Made by a program: the position numbers and the translations under genes | Part shown: positions 34,126 to 42,208 of the stretch, piece by piece | Position numbering within the stretch: the first letter of the stretch is position 1 | Layout: each line of letters begins with the position of its first letter | NCBI GenBank assembly: GCA_035550215.1 | Contig: DASZPM010000021.1 | Location: 1-64,000, forward strand | DNA: 64,000 nt | Origin: JABDFW01 sp035550215 | GTDB taxonomy: Bacteria > Bacteroidota > Bacteroidia > Chitinophagales > Chitinophagaceae | Direction of reading: 5' to 3' | The notes under the pieces: generated by a model | What the model was told of the DNA's origin: nothing | The model's database searches: none | Seen by the model: the letters and a program-made list of their open reading frames with translations, nothing else

Positions 34126-35760
34126 TTACTCAACAAACGCAAAGGCATCTCCGTCAAAAAGGCCCAAATCACTTAGTTTAAGATGCGGTATTACCAGCAA
34201 TGCCATAAAACTAAGCGTCATAAATGGTGATGAAAGCGTACAACCTAAGTCTTTTGCCATTGAATCAAGCTGCGTATAGGCATCTGCCACTTTATAACCG
34301 TCATGCGTGCTCATAAGGCCGCCCACGGGCAAAGCCAGGTATTTAGCTTCAGCATCGCTTACGCAGCTTATGCCGCCTTTTTCCTGTATAACCAGGTTAA
34401 CGGCTTTAACAATATTATCATCCTCAACGCCAACGGCAATTATATTATGGCTGTCGTGCGCTACAGAGGATGCAATGGCGCCGCTCTTCAGGCCGAAATT
34501 TTTGATGAAGGCTTTGGCCACCGCAGCATTATGGTAACGGTTAATAACCACGATTTTCAAAATATCGGCTTCTTCGTTACTGATTATTTGGCCGTTTGTT
34601 ACGATAACATCCGTTGTTAGCCGGTTGGTTATCAATTGCCCGTCCAGTGCTTCTATTACAGGCATTTCCCTGGCGCCTTTGTAAAGAACCTCTATGTCTG
34701 CAACAGTAATAGGGTCGCAATTGAATTGATTAATGGCTTCTTCAGGCACAGATTCAATAAATGATGTACCGTTTTGGGCAACAAGGTTACCGTTAATGTA
34801 GGTTTGCCAAACGTTGAAATCGTGCAGGTTGTTTACGATGATAAAGTCGGCAGCGTCTCCCTCCCGCAGCAACCCTACGTCCAGTTTGTAATGAAGTACG
34901 GGATTTACGCAGGCTGCCTTAAGTATTTTAAAGGTATCAATGTTCCTGGCTGCTGCTCTTTTACATAGTTGGTTTATATGGCCTGCTACAAGGCTATCTG
35001 GGTGCTTGTCGTCACTGCAAAACATTATCCTGTCGGGATAGTCTTCCAGAAGGCTGATCAGCTCATCAAAGTTTTTGGCGGCACTCCCTTCCCTTATGAT
35101 TATTTTCATGCCATAACCTAATTTATCAAGCGCCTCGGCCTTGGTAAAACATTCATGGTCTGTACTTATGCCTGCGTCAATATACTGTTTGGCTTTGTCG
35201 CCCATTAAACCGGGGGCATGCCCATCAACAGGTTTGTTAAGCGATTTTGCAGCCGAAATTTTTTTCATTACTTCCGGGTCATTAAAAAGCACTCCTGGAA
35301 AATTCATCATTTCGCTCAGGTACTTAATGTCGGCGCTTTCCAGCAGTTTTTTAACATCATTGCTGTCCAGCGTTGCGCCGGCGGTTTCAAATGTTGTGGC
35401 GGGCACGCAGCTTGGGGCGCCAAAGTTGAATTTGAATGGCACTTTTTTGCCATTCTCAATCATATATTCAACGCCTTCTACACCGCAAACATTGGCTATT
35501 TCATGCGGGTCGCTAACGGTGGCCACAGTTCCATGCACCACGGCAAGCCTTGCAAACTCAGAGGGTATAAGCATACTGCTTTCAATGTGCACGTGGCTGT
35601 CAATAAAACCCGGGAGTATATAATCAAATGACTGGCCGTGCGGAACCGGGATTTTTTTTATGGAAAGAATTTTACCTTTTTCGATGCTTATTTCGGCAGG
35701 ATACACCTCCTCCTTCCAAACGTCAACAAAGTAACCCTGTATGATAAATGCGGCAGCCAT
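34126..35760 (-). CDS. ade: adenine deaminase
   Basis: This 544-residue protein of the amidohydrolase superfamily has the adenine-deaminase signatures DSHVHIESSMLIPSEFARLA (metal-binding His-x-His), VATVSDPHEIANVCG, GHAPGLMG and the C-terminal SVAHDSHNIIAVGVEDDN and ALPVGGLMSTHDG. It converts adenine to hypoxanthine and ammonia for purine salvage, using a metal pair. It is close to the usual family length and stands alone, convergent with the lipoprotein gene. Confidence 0.96.
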   Translation of the reverse strand: MAAAFIIQGYFVDVWKEEVYPAEISIEKGKILSIKKIPVPHGQSFDYILPGFIDSHVHIESSMLIPSEFARLAVVHGTVATVSDPHEIANVCGVEGVEYMIENGKKVPFKFNFGAPSCVPATTFETAGATLDSNDVKKLLESADIKYLSEMMNFPGVLFNDPEVMKKISAAKSLNKPVDGHAPGLMGDKAKQYIDAGISTDHECFTKAEALDKLGYGMKIIIREGSAAKNFDELISLLEDYPDRIMFCSDDKHPDSLVAGHINQLCKRAAARNIDTFKILKAACVNPVLHYKLDVGLLREGDAADFIIVNNLHDFNVWQTYINGNLVAQNGTSFIESVPEEAINQFNCDPITVADIEVLYKGAREMPVIEALDGQLITNRLTTDVIVTNGQIISNEEADILKIVVINRYHNAAVAKAFIKNFGLKSGAIASSVAHDSHNIIAVGVEDDNIVKAVNLVIQEKGGISCVSDAEAKYLALPVGGLMSTHDGYKVADAYTQLDSMAKDLGCTLSSPFMTLSFMALLVIPHLKLSDLGLFDGDAFAFVE

Positions 35761-35829
35761 AGAATATTTTTATATAAAGATAGCCCGCGGGGTAATTATT
35801 TGAAAGTTTGGGAGATATATATAAATAAA

Positions 35830-35853
35830 AAATCCTGCGGCTGCGCAGGATTT
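35830..35853 (-). terminator. intrinsic terminator for the trmD-side transcript
   Basis: Arms AAATCCTGCG (35830-35839) and CGCAGGATTT (35844-35853) are perfectly complementary with a 4-base loop. On the minus strand they are followed by a run of T, so it would stop transcripts that come from trmD before the adenine deaminase gene. Confidence 0.75.
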
Positions 35854-35958
35854 GATGGTAGATTGCCATTCAAATTCCGGTTTCCAAACAGGGTAATGCT
35901 GGAGGTCGGTAATTCAAAGGATTCAGATTGGATTTTAAAACGGAGTAGCCCTTAATTA

Positions 35959-35972
35959 TTTGACATGTCAAA
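35959..35972. repeat. 14-bp perfect palindrome TTTGACATGTCAAA
   Basis: The palindrome lies in the 328-base gap between the ade start (35760) and the trmD stop (36089). It has the size and symmetry of a protein binding site but is about 200 bases from the ade start. Apart from this site and the terminator at 35830-35853 the gap shows nothing else. Confidence 0.45.
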
Positions 35973-36088
35973 ATAACACAACAAAAAATTGACGAAAGAT
36001 AAAAATAGGACTTTAGAATATCCCAATCGGACACTAAATGCCCTTTATGAGCATTTTTAAACCTTTTTAAAGTGGCTATAATTTGATT

Positions 36089-36766
36089 TTAATCTTCCAT
36101 AAGTCCGGGTCTTTTCTGCCTTGTACGTTCCTCTGATTTTTGCTGGCGCCATTGTTCAATAATTTTCGGGTCGCCGGAAAGTAACTCATCGGGCACCTTC
36201 CACCCCCTGAAATCGGCGGGGCGGGTATATACGGGCGGGGCCAGCAGCCCGTCCTGGAATGAATCGAACAACGCGGAGGTTTCGTCGTTCAGGACCCCGG
36301 GTAATAACCTCCCGATGGCGTCAACAATTATAGCGGCGGCCAATTCGCCCCCGCTGAGAACATAATCGCCAACAGAAATCTCCATCGTTACAAAATTATC
36401 CCGTATGCGCTGATCAATACCTTTATAGTGGCCGCATATAATAAGCAGGTTTTGGCGAAGGGATAGCTGGTTGGCTGTTTTTTGGTTAAACTGTGTGCCG
36501 TCAGGGGTCATGTAAATTATTTCGTCGTACGCCGTTTCTTTCTGCAATGCTTCAATCGCATTCGCCAGGGGCTCGCACATCATTACCATACCTGCCCCCC
36601 CGCCATACTGGTAATCGTCTACCTGGCCGTATTTATTAAGCGCCCATTGCCGCAGGTTGTGGGTACGTACAGTAAGCAAACCTTTCTCCTGGGCCCGTTT
36701 CATTATACTGTGGTTCAGCGGGCTGTCCAAAAGTTCAGGCAAAACGGTAATAATGTCAATGGTCAT
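36089..36766 (-). CDS. trmD: tRNA (guanine37-N1)-methyltransferase
   Basis: This 225-residue protein is a standard TrmD: MTIDIITVLPELLDSPLNHS at the start, VDDYQYGGGAGMVMMCEP, IICGHYKGIDQR, and the trefoil-knot segment VGDYVLSGGELAAAIIVDAI with LLPGVL. It methylates G37 next to the anticodon with S-adenosylmethionine and protects the reading frame. The start at 36766 matches the family; an upstream ATG would add 19 unrelated residues. In many bacteria trmD stands with rplS or rimM, but not here. Confidence 0.97.
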   Translation of the reverse strand: MTIDIITVLPELLDSPLNHSIMKRAQEKGLLTVRTHNLRQWALNKYGQVDDYQYGGGAGMVMMCEPLANAIEALQKETAYDEIIYMTPDGTQFNQKTANQLSLRQNLLIICGHYKGIDQRIRDNFVTMEISVGDYVLSGGELAAAIIVDAIGRLLPGVLNDETSALFDSFQDGLLAPPVYTRPADFRGWKVPDELLSGDPKIIEQWRQQKSEERTRQKRPGLMED

Positions 36767-36831
36767 AAACCTGCTGTTTAAGATTTTAGGCAAGATAAAT
36801 GTTTGCGGTAGATAAAGGTGCAATTAAACCT

Positions 36832-37208
36832 TTAGTCAGCCGACCGGATTAGTAAGGTTGTGCGGCAACTTACCTTCATTCCATTTACAATGGCAGGTAC
36901 CCAATCGGGCATAGCGCTCAATGCCTTTTTTAACCGGCGGGTAAGGGTTGCATCTATATTACCGCTATTTGTAATCCTGGCATCAGGCAGGGTGCCATTT
37001 TTGGTGACTACTAGCATAATAACCGCCGTGTTGGTAGTTGAGTCGTTAACCGGTTGCAAGTTATATTTTTTTAAGAAAAATGTCCATACAGAAGGCCCAC
37101 GGGAAATATCGGCCTGATTTGTACGCTGGATTCGGCGTAGATTGAGTCGCTCTGCGCATGAATACCTACAAATAACAGGAGGGCTATAACAGTTAAAGCG
37201 GTTTTCAT
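36832..37208 (-). pseudogene. TonB C-terminal-domain secreted protein, frameshifted
   Basis: From an ATG at 37208 the frame gives a signal peptide (KTALTVIALLLFVGIHAQS) and runs into VQIRPIFPVGLL and a stop. One base later in phase the sequence continues GPSVWTFFLKKYNLQPVND and a TonB-like end (MLVVTKNGTLPDARITNSG, AMPDWVPAIVNGMKV) to TAA at 36832. TonB-type domains in Bacteroidota usually start with FPGGxxAW; a single missing G near 37100 (CCCGTGGG for CCCGGTGGG) accounts for the break. It is either a real disrupted gene or an assembly error. Restored, it would be about 125 residues. Confidence 0.75.
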
Positions 37209-37227
37209 GCGGCAATAGTTTTAGTTA

Positions 37228-37617
37228 TTATAAATCCATAAAATCTTCCAGGTTCCGCCGTTGTTTTTTGGATGGCCTGCCAATTTTGCTAAGCCGCTTG
37301 CCGGTATGAAAACTTTCGGCAATAAATTTCGTGCGTTCTATTTCCTCTGCCGGCGTCAGGTCAAGATAGTATTTAATAGCCTCGCTGTATTGTACCCGTT
37401 GGTCAAGCAGGCCGCTTACTTTTACCACCCACTTTTTGGCTTCGGTTTTAACCTCGTACTCCTCACCAATATTCACAGCTTTGGATGGTTTTATGTTGTT
37501 GCCGTTCCATTTTACCTTTCCGCTGTCGCAGGCTTCTGCAGCCTGTGTGCGGGTTTTAAACAGGCGTATGGCCCACAGGTATTTATCAATCCTCAGCTTT
37601 TCTTTGGTATCGCTCAT
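37228..37617 (-). CDS. S4-domain RNA-binding protein (Hsp15-like)
   Basis: This 129-residue protein has an N-terminal S4 domain (RIDKYLWAIRLFKTRTQAAEACDSGKVKWNGNNIKPSKAV) and a basic C-terminus (RLSKIGRPSKKQRRNLEDF). Hsp15-like proteins bind stalled 50S subunits that still carry a peptidyl-tRNA. The ATG at 37617 lies 2 bases after the stop of the upstream gene, so the pair is an operon; a GTG at 37623 in the same frame is a less likely start. Confidence 0.9.
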   Translation of the reverse strand: MSDTKEKLRIDKYLWAIRLFKTRTQAAEACDSGKVKWNGNNIKPSKAVNIGEEYEVKTEAKKWVVKVSGLLDQRVQYSEAIKYYLDLTPAEEIERTKFIAESFHTGKRLSKIGRPSKKQRRNLEDFMDL

Positions 37618-37619
37618 CT

Positions 37620-38177
37620 TCACTCACTTTCAAAAGAGTCAAAAAACTTTGTTACGTCAGGGTTTGTATCCTTGCCTGCGCCCGAAATAACCATTAAAAT
37701 GTAAAACCTGTTATGTATAAGTATGGCGCGGGCTGTAATGATACCTTGCCCCTGCAGGTCAATTTTAGCGTCGTCACCGGGAAAGCCCTTGTATTCCATT
37801 CTTTTTGATGAAACAAGCGAACCGTTAACATTTTTAGCCATGCCTTTAACAGCGCCGTCGAAAAAGGCATCCATTTTTTCCTGGTGATCGGAGCTTATCG
37901 AGTCAGGCAAAGCACTGTAGTTAATCATATAAAGCATATTGCTTGCTTCAGCGTTTTGAGAGAGGTCAACCATCACCATGTTCATTTTTATCGGGCCTGC
38001 GGCAGTGGGTGTGCTTTGCTGTTGTTCAACCGGTTTCAGGGGGAATTGTGCTTTGAAGTTCATCTCTGCAGACGCGTACTTAATCCATTCCTGTGCACTG
38101 GAAACAGAGAAGGAGCCCAATAGCGTAAAAATTAATGCAATAACAGGAAGGATTGATTTTTTGCTTGTTTTTTTCAT
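37620..38177 (-). CDS. secreted hypothetical protein
   Basis: This 185-residue protein has a signal peptide (KKSILPVIALIFTLLGSFSV, cut after SSA). The mature part has WIKYASAEMNFKAQFPLKP, MVDLSQNAEASNMLYMINYS and RAILIHNRFYILMVISGAG, with the C-terminal NPDVTKFFDSFE helix. The pattern recalls envelope proteins that carry one alpha/beta domain, but I cannot name the family. It stands between the M20 dipeptidase gene (15 bases upstream) and the S4 gene (2 bases downstream) and is probably co-transcribed with both. Confidence 0.75.
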   Translation of the reverse strand: MKKTSKKSILPVIALIFTLLGSFSVSSAQEWIKYASAEMNFKAQFPLKPVEQQQSTPTAAGPIKMNMVMVDLSQNAEASNMLYMINYSALPDSISSDHQEKMDAFFDGAVKGMAKNVNGSLVSSKRMEYKGFPGDDAKIDLQGQGIITARAILIHNRFYILMVISGAGKDTNPDVTKFFDSFESE

Positions 38178-38192
38178 AAATGTTGGTGGGTC

Positions 38193-39563
38193 TTACGCTT
38201 TCATTTCAGCATAAAACTGGTGAAAATAAGGGATGGTTTCAATGCCTTTGTAAAAATTAAACAGGTCGTATTTTTCATTCGGGCTATGCAGGTTGTCACT
38301 ATCCAGGCCAAAGCCCAGGAAAACTGTTTTGCACCCAAGTACACTTTCAAATAATGCTGTAATGGGTATGCTGCCGCCGCCGCGTACCGGTATCGGCGCT
38401 TTGCCAAAGCTCGTGTCAATTGCCTTTGCTGCCGCCTTATATTCTATACTGTCCATCGGGGTGAGATAGGGGTCGCCGCCGTGATGGGAAAATGCTTTTA
38501 TGGTAACATACGGTGGCGCAATAGAAACCAGGTGGTCAATCAGCAATTTTTCTATCACCTCGCTTTTTTGGTTGGGTACCAGCCGGCATGAAATTTTTGC
38601 AAAGGCCTTTGAAGGCAGTACGGTTTTTGCCCCTTCGCCGGTGTAACCGCCCCAAATACCATTCAATTCCAGCGTCGGCCTTATACCGGTCCTTTCATTG
38701 GTGGTGTATCCTTTTTCGCCCCACAGTTCCTTTACACCCAAATCTGCCTTATATTCCTCCTCGTTATACGGCGCCTTGGCCATGGCTGCTCTTTCAGCAG
38801 GTGTAGCCACAACTACATCATCATAAAAGCCCGGTATAGTTATATGGTTATTTTCATCATGCAGGCTGGTAATCATGTGCGCCAAAATGGTAATGGGGTT
38901 TGCCACGGCGCCGCCATATACGCCGCTGTGCAGGTCGCGGTTGGGGCCGGTAACTTCCACCTCAATGTATGTAAGCCCGCGCACGCCAACATCAATACTC
39001 GGGTTTTCCATGCTAAGCATAGCGGTATCGCTAATAAGCACTACATCTGCAGTCAGCAGGTTTTTATGTGTTTTAAGAAAATCGCCTAAATTTTTGGAAC
39101 CTATTTCTTCTTCACCTTCAATAATAAATTTGATATTTACGGGCAGCGTACCCGTTTCGGTTAAGGTTTCCAGCGCCTTTACATGCATAAAAAACTGGCC
39201 TTTGTCGTCGCAGGCGCCGCGTGCGTAAATTTTGCCATCTTTAATAATTGGTTCAAAAGGCGGGCTGTTCCACAGGTTAAGCGGGTCCGGTGGCTGAACG
39301 TCATAATGCCCGTATACTAAAACAGTCGGTTTTGAAGAGTCAATTATTTTTTCTCCGTACACTACAGGGTGGCCGGGGGTTTCATAAATCTCCGCTTTTT
39401 CAGCACCAGCCTTAAGCAGGTGTTGCTTTACCGCCTCCGCGCAGGCAATCATATCGCTCTTATGCTCGCTTCTCGCACTCACGCTGGGTATGCGCAGCAG
39501 GTCGAGCAATTCATCTAAAAAACGCTGTTTGTTTTGTTGCTGGTAGTCTTTCCACGCCTGCAT
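38193..39563 (-). CDS. M20-family dipeptidase
   Basis: This 456-residue metallopeptidase has the M20 zinc ligands and catalytic residues in order: VYGHYDVQPPDP (His, Asp), GACDDKGQFFMH (Asp), IEGEEEIGS (Glu-Glu), SDTAML (Asp) and NLHSPNEKYD near the end (His). The central lid domain for dimerisation lies at about 200-360. It cleaves dipeptides in the cytoplasm, as in the carnosinase/CNDP-like group. It is the first gene of a minus-strand group with the secreted hypothetical and S4 genes. Confidence 0.95.
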   Translation of the reverse strand: MQAWKDYQQQNKQRFLDELLDLLRIPSVSARSEHKSDMIACAEAVKQHLLKAGAEKAEIYETPGHPVVYGEKIIDSSKPTVLVYGHYDVQPPDPLNLWNSPPFEPIIKDGKIYARGACDDKGQFFMHVKALETLTETGTLPVNIKFIIEGEEEIGSKNLGDFLKTHKNLLTADVVLISDTAMLSMENPSIDVGVRGLTYIEVEVTGPNRDLHSGVYGGAVANPITILAHMITSLHDENNHITIPGFYDDVVVATPAERAAMAKAPYNEEEYKADLGVKELWGEKGYTTNERTGIRPTLELNGIWGGYTGEGAKTVLPSKAFAKISCRLVPNQKSEVIEKLLIDHLVSIAPPYVTIKAFSHHGGDPYLTPMDSIEYKAAAKAIDTSFGKAPIPVRGGGSIPITALFESVLGCKTVFLGFGLDSDNLHSPNEKYDLFNFYKGIETIPYFHQFYAEMKA

Positions 39564-39773
39564 AATCTATTGTTTTTTGCCCCTGAAGGTAAGGGTGGTG
39601 AATATTTTAGAAAGGCGAATGTAGGGAGTTTTACGGAGTGATGCCGGGTATAGTGTTATTTTTTGGCTATAGCGTTAGTTAAACAATATGTTAATCCCTG
39701 CAACACCGCTAAAACTGCATTAAACCTTCGGTTCCGGCTATCATCTTATATTAAACAAAAACAAAATAAATAT

Positions 39774-39869
39774 ATGAAACAGTTATTACACAAAATCGTT
39801 TACTTTCTTGTTAACGGCAGCGACCTGGAAGAAGGTGTTGAATATGTTGTTTTATCAAGCAATGTATAA
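39774..39869 (+). CDS. 31-residue peptide, first of a tandem pair
   Basis: The ATG at 39774 opens a 31-codon frame that starts MKQLLHKIVYFLVNGSDLEE and ends VVLSSNV. The second gene of the pair (39910) has the same length, the same MKQLLHKI start and matching positions NG, a tyrosine and VVL-S-N near the end. The differences fall so that the protein pattern is kept, which supports coding. The peptide has an amphipathic N-terminal half and no clear signal peptide. The family is unknown to me. It lies in an AT-rich gap between the dipeptidase gene and the aminotransferase gene. Confidence 0.6.
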   Translation: MKQLLHKIVYFLVNGSDLEEGVEYVVLSSNV

Positions 39870-39909
39870 TTACAATAAAAGCATTTTTAAAAATTTAAAA
39901 ACTAAATTT

Positions 39910-40005
39910 ATGAAACAGTTATTACACAAAATTGCGCACTTTATTATTAACGGCGCTCAATTAAAGCCCGGCTATAAATATGTTGTACTGGTTAGCAATT
40001 GTTAA
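39910..40005 (+). CDS. 31-residue peptide, second of a tandem pair
   Basis: This 31-codon frame starts MKQLLHKIAHFIINGAQLKP and ends VVLVSNC, with a terminal cysteine that the first copy lacks. The first 23 bases are identical to those of the first copy. The charge of the middle part differs (KPGYK here, EEGVE in the first copy). The gap between the two genes is 40 bases, so they can share one message. A weak hairpin (40072-40078 with 40094-40100) follows. The function is unknown; a secreted peptide, a toxin or a regulatory peptide are all possible. Confidence 0.6.
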   Translation: MKQLLHKIAHFIINGAQLKPGYKYVVLVSNC

Positions 40006-40127
40006 TTACCATGAATTTTTATACGCTTCATTTTCCACCATGCAGAGCAAAACAAATAAGTTTTGTGACAGCAGGCACAGCCTTATAGGGTACGTGCCTG
40101 TTGGTGTGTAACATACACCCGTAGCTG

Positions 40128-41237
40128 CTACCCCAGGCTTTCTTCAATTGCCTTATCAATATTTGCCAGGCCCTTTTCAAACGCTGCTCTTGTTTCCCAG
40201 CCAAACCCCAGCCTGAAATTTCTTTTGCTTTGTTCAAACCAGTGCCCCGGCCCAACATATGTTTTATATTTTTGAAGAAGTATTGAATAAAATTTTTCAA
40301 TATCTGGTTGCACAGCTTCTTTAAACCCCGGAAAACAAACAACACCTCCTGCCGGCTTTACCCAATTAAGGTATGAGTGATTTTCAAGCCATTGTTGCAG
40401 CACGCCAAAGCACCACGCTACTTCATTTTTTATCGCCGGCAAAAATTCTTCTTTCTTCAGCAGGTATTGATAGCATATTTCTTCATCTATTACGGAGTTA
40501 CAAATATGTATTTGTTCTTTAGCGGCTAAAAAGCGGTATTGCAACTCTTCATCCCGTGTTATTAACCAGCCAAGGCGTATGCCGGGTATTCCGTTTGCTT
40601 TTGAAACAGAAGATACGCTGATGGCTTTTTTGCTGATAGTTGCTGCCAGCGGTGGCGGTGCATTAAATGACAGTTCCCGGTAGGTTTCATCAACCAGCAG
40701 GTAACAGTTGTTTTCTTCCGCAAGCTTGCATAACCTTTTTAACTGTTCTTCCGCTATTACAGTGCCCGTTGGGTTATGGGGCGTGGTTATGCTGATAAGC
40801 TTTGTATTTGCATGCAGCGCTTCAATCACAGCCTCAGCATCAAGCAAATAATCTTCTTCAAATTTCAAATCAATAAAGGTAATATCACAGCCAATAGCCC
40901 GCGGTGTTTCAATGTTGGTTGCATAGTTGGGCCGCACTACAATTATGTGGTCATCGGCGGTTAACAGCGCGGACTGTATAATAAACAGCGCTCCCGCCGC
41001 TCCAACGGTTAACAACACGTCCTCGGGAGATATGCCAAAATATTCCCTGGCAATCAGCGCCCTCAGGGCTGGCTTGCCGGCATGGTCGCCATAACAAATA
41101 ACAACGTTGTTAAGGTTAATTCCTATATTCTTAAACTGCACATCCCTTACAGAACTTTCTGCAAGGTTGCACTCTATTGCGTCATAACCAAGGCTTTCCG
41201 GTGATTCCACCTCTATCTGCATTCGGGTATAATTCAT
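40128..41237 (-). CDS. PLP-dependent aminotransferase, class I/II
   Basis: This 369-residue fold-type I enzyme has ITTPHNPTGTVI, LLVDETYREL (Asp and Tyr at the cofactor) and SVSSVSKANGIPGIRLGW with the Schiff-base lysine in SVSKA. The C-terminal RNFRLGFGW supplies the carboxylate-binding arginine. It transfers amino groups between an amino acid and a 2-oxo acid; the substrate is not clear. The gene stands alone, convergent with the two small-peptide genes and divergent from the response-regulator gene. Confidence 0.92.
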   Translation of the reverse strand: MNYTRMQIEVESPESLGYDAIECNLAESSVRDVQFKNIGINLNNVVICYGDHAGKPALRALIAREYFGISPEDVLLTVGAAGALFIIQSALLTADDHIIVVRPNYATNIETPRAIGCDITFIDLKFEEDYLLDAEAVIEALHANTKLISITTPHNPTGTVIAEEQLKRLCKLAEENNCYLLVDETYRELSFNAPPPLAATISKKAISVSSVSKANGIPGIRLGWLITRDEELQYRFLAAKEQIHICNSVIDEEICYQYLLKKEEFLPAIKNEVAWCFGVLQQWLENHSYLNWVKPAGGVVCFPGFKEAVQPDIEKFYSILLQKYKTYVGPGHWFEQSKRNFRLGFGWETRAAFEKGLANIDKAIEESLG

Positions 41238-41384
41238 AGCAGTAATATAATTTTGTGCGGGTTTTTGTTATGCTGCCGTTGGCTCATTCTTTTGTAACAG
41301 CGCACAGCAGAAACGGTATATTACACAATATACCGGTGTCTTTTGCTTCTTTGCCTTACTTTTAAATACGAAATTAATGCTTCT

Positions 41385-42164
41385 ATGCCGTTAAGAGCCT
41401 TGCTGGTAGATGATGAAGACCATAATTTGAATATACTGCAATTTATGCTGCAGAATGACTGTGAAGATGTGGAAGTGGCGGGATTAGCAAAAAACGCCCA
41501 GCAGGCCAGGGAATGGCTTCAGCAAAATTCTGCGGATGTTGTTTTTCTTGATATAAACATGCCCGGTGAAAACGGTTTCCAGTTGCTTTCAAGTATTGCT
41601 GCGCAAAATTTTAAGGTTGTTTTTGTTACAGCGCATAACGAGTTTGCTTTGCAGGCTATCAAGGCCAGCGCTGTGGATTATATTTTAAAACCTGTTAGTA
41701 TCGACGAACTGCAAAAAGCTGTCGAAAAAGTAAAACGCCTGTTGTCAAGTCCTGCCGCCGCAGAACAAAATCAACTGCTTGTACGGCATCTTTTGCATGC
41801 GATAAACAAGAAGACGCCGCCAAAAAAAATAGCCCTGCCACAATTAGGCAGCATTAATTTTATTGAAGTGGATGATATTGTTTCGTTACAGGCAGACAGT
41901 AACTATACCATAATTCACATGAAAAACATGCAAAAACAGGTGATAAGCAAAACGTTGAAAGAATTTGAGGAATTACTGGATGAAAACCAGTTTGTGAGGA
42001 TACATAAATCGTATATTGTAAACATCAGTTATATAAAGGAGTATTCCACTGCCGATGGCGGCGTAGTAAAAATGTCCGATGGAAACCAGTGGAGCATAAG
42101 CCGCCGGCAGCTTGATTTCTTTCTTGCCAAAATGCGCAATGCAAGCCTTATGTTCGGTAAATAA
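41385..42164 (+). CDS. LytTR-type response regulator
   Basis: This 259-residue protein has a receiver domain (1-125) with Asp9-Asp10, the phosphorylation site Asp56 in VVFLDINMPGENG, the switch Thr in VFVTAHNEF and Lys in YILKPVS. A LytTR DNA-binding domain follows (about 160-255; IEVDDIVSLQADSNYTIIHM, FVRIHKSYIVNISYI). The ATG at 41385 begins the first receiver strand; 14 upstream codons are unrelated. The gene for its likely partner kinase starts 44 bases downstream. Confidence 0.95.
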   Translation: MPLRALLVDDEDHNLNILQFMLQNDCEDVEVAGLAKNAQQAREWLQQNSADVVFLDINMPGENGFQLLSSIAAQNFKVVFVTAHNEFALQAIKASAVDYILKPVSIDELQKAVEKVKRLLSSPAAAEQNQLLVRHLLHAINKKTPPKKIALPQLGSINFIEVDDIVSLQADSNYTIIHMKNMQKQVISKTLKEFEELLDENQFVRIHKSYIVNISYIKEYSTADGGVVKMSDGNQWSISRRQLDFFLAKMRNASLMFGK

Positions 42165-42208
42165 ATACTTAAACGTGGTAGCGTTAAGATAACAGTTAAC
42201 TTTAAGGT

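Noticed and set aside
40072..40100. Hairpin after the 31-residue peptide genes as terminator
   Set aside because: It has only a 7-base stem with a 15-base loop and no T tract, so it is too weak to list as a feature.
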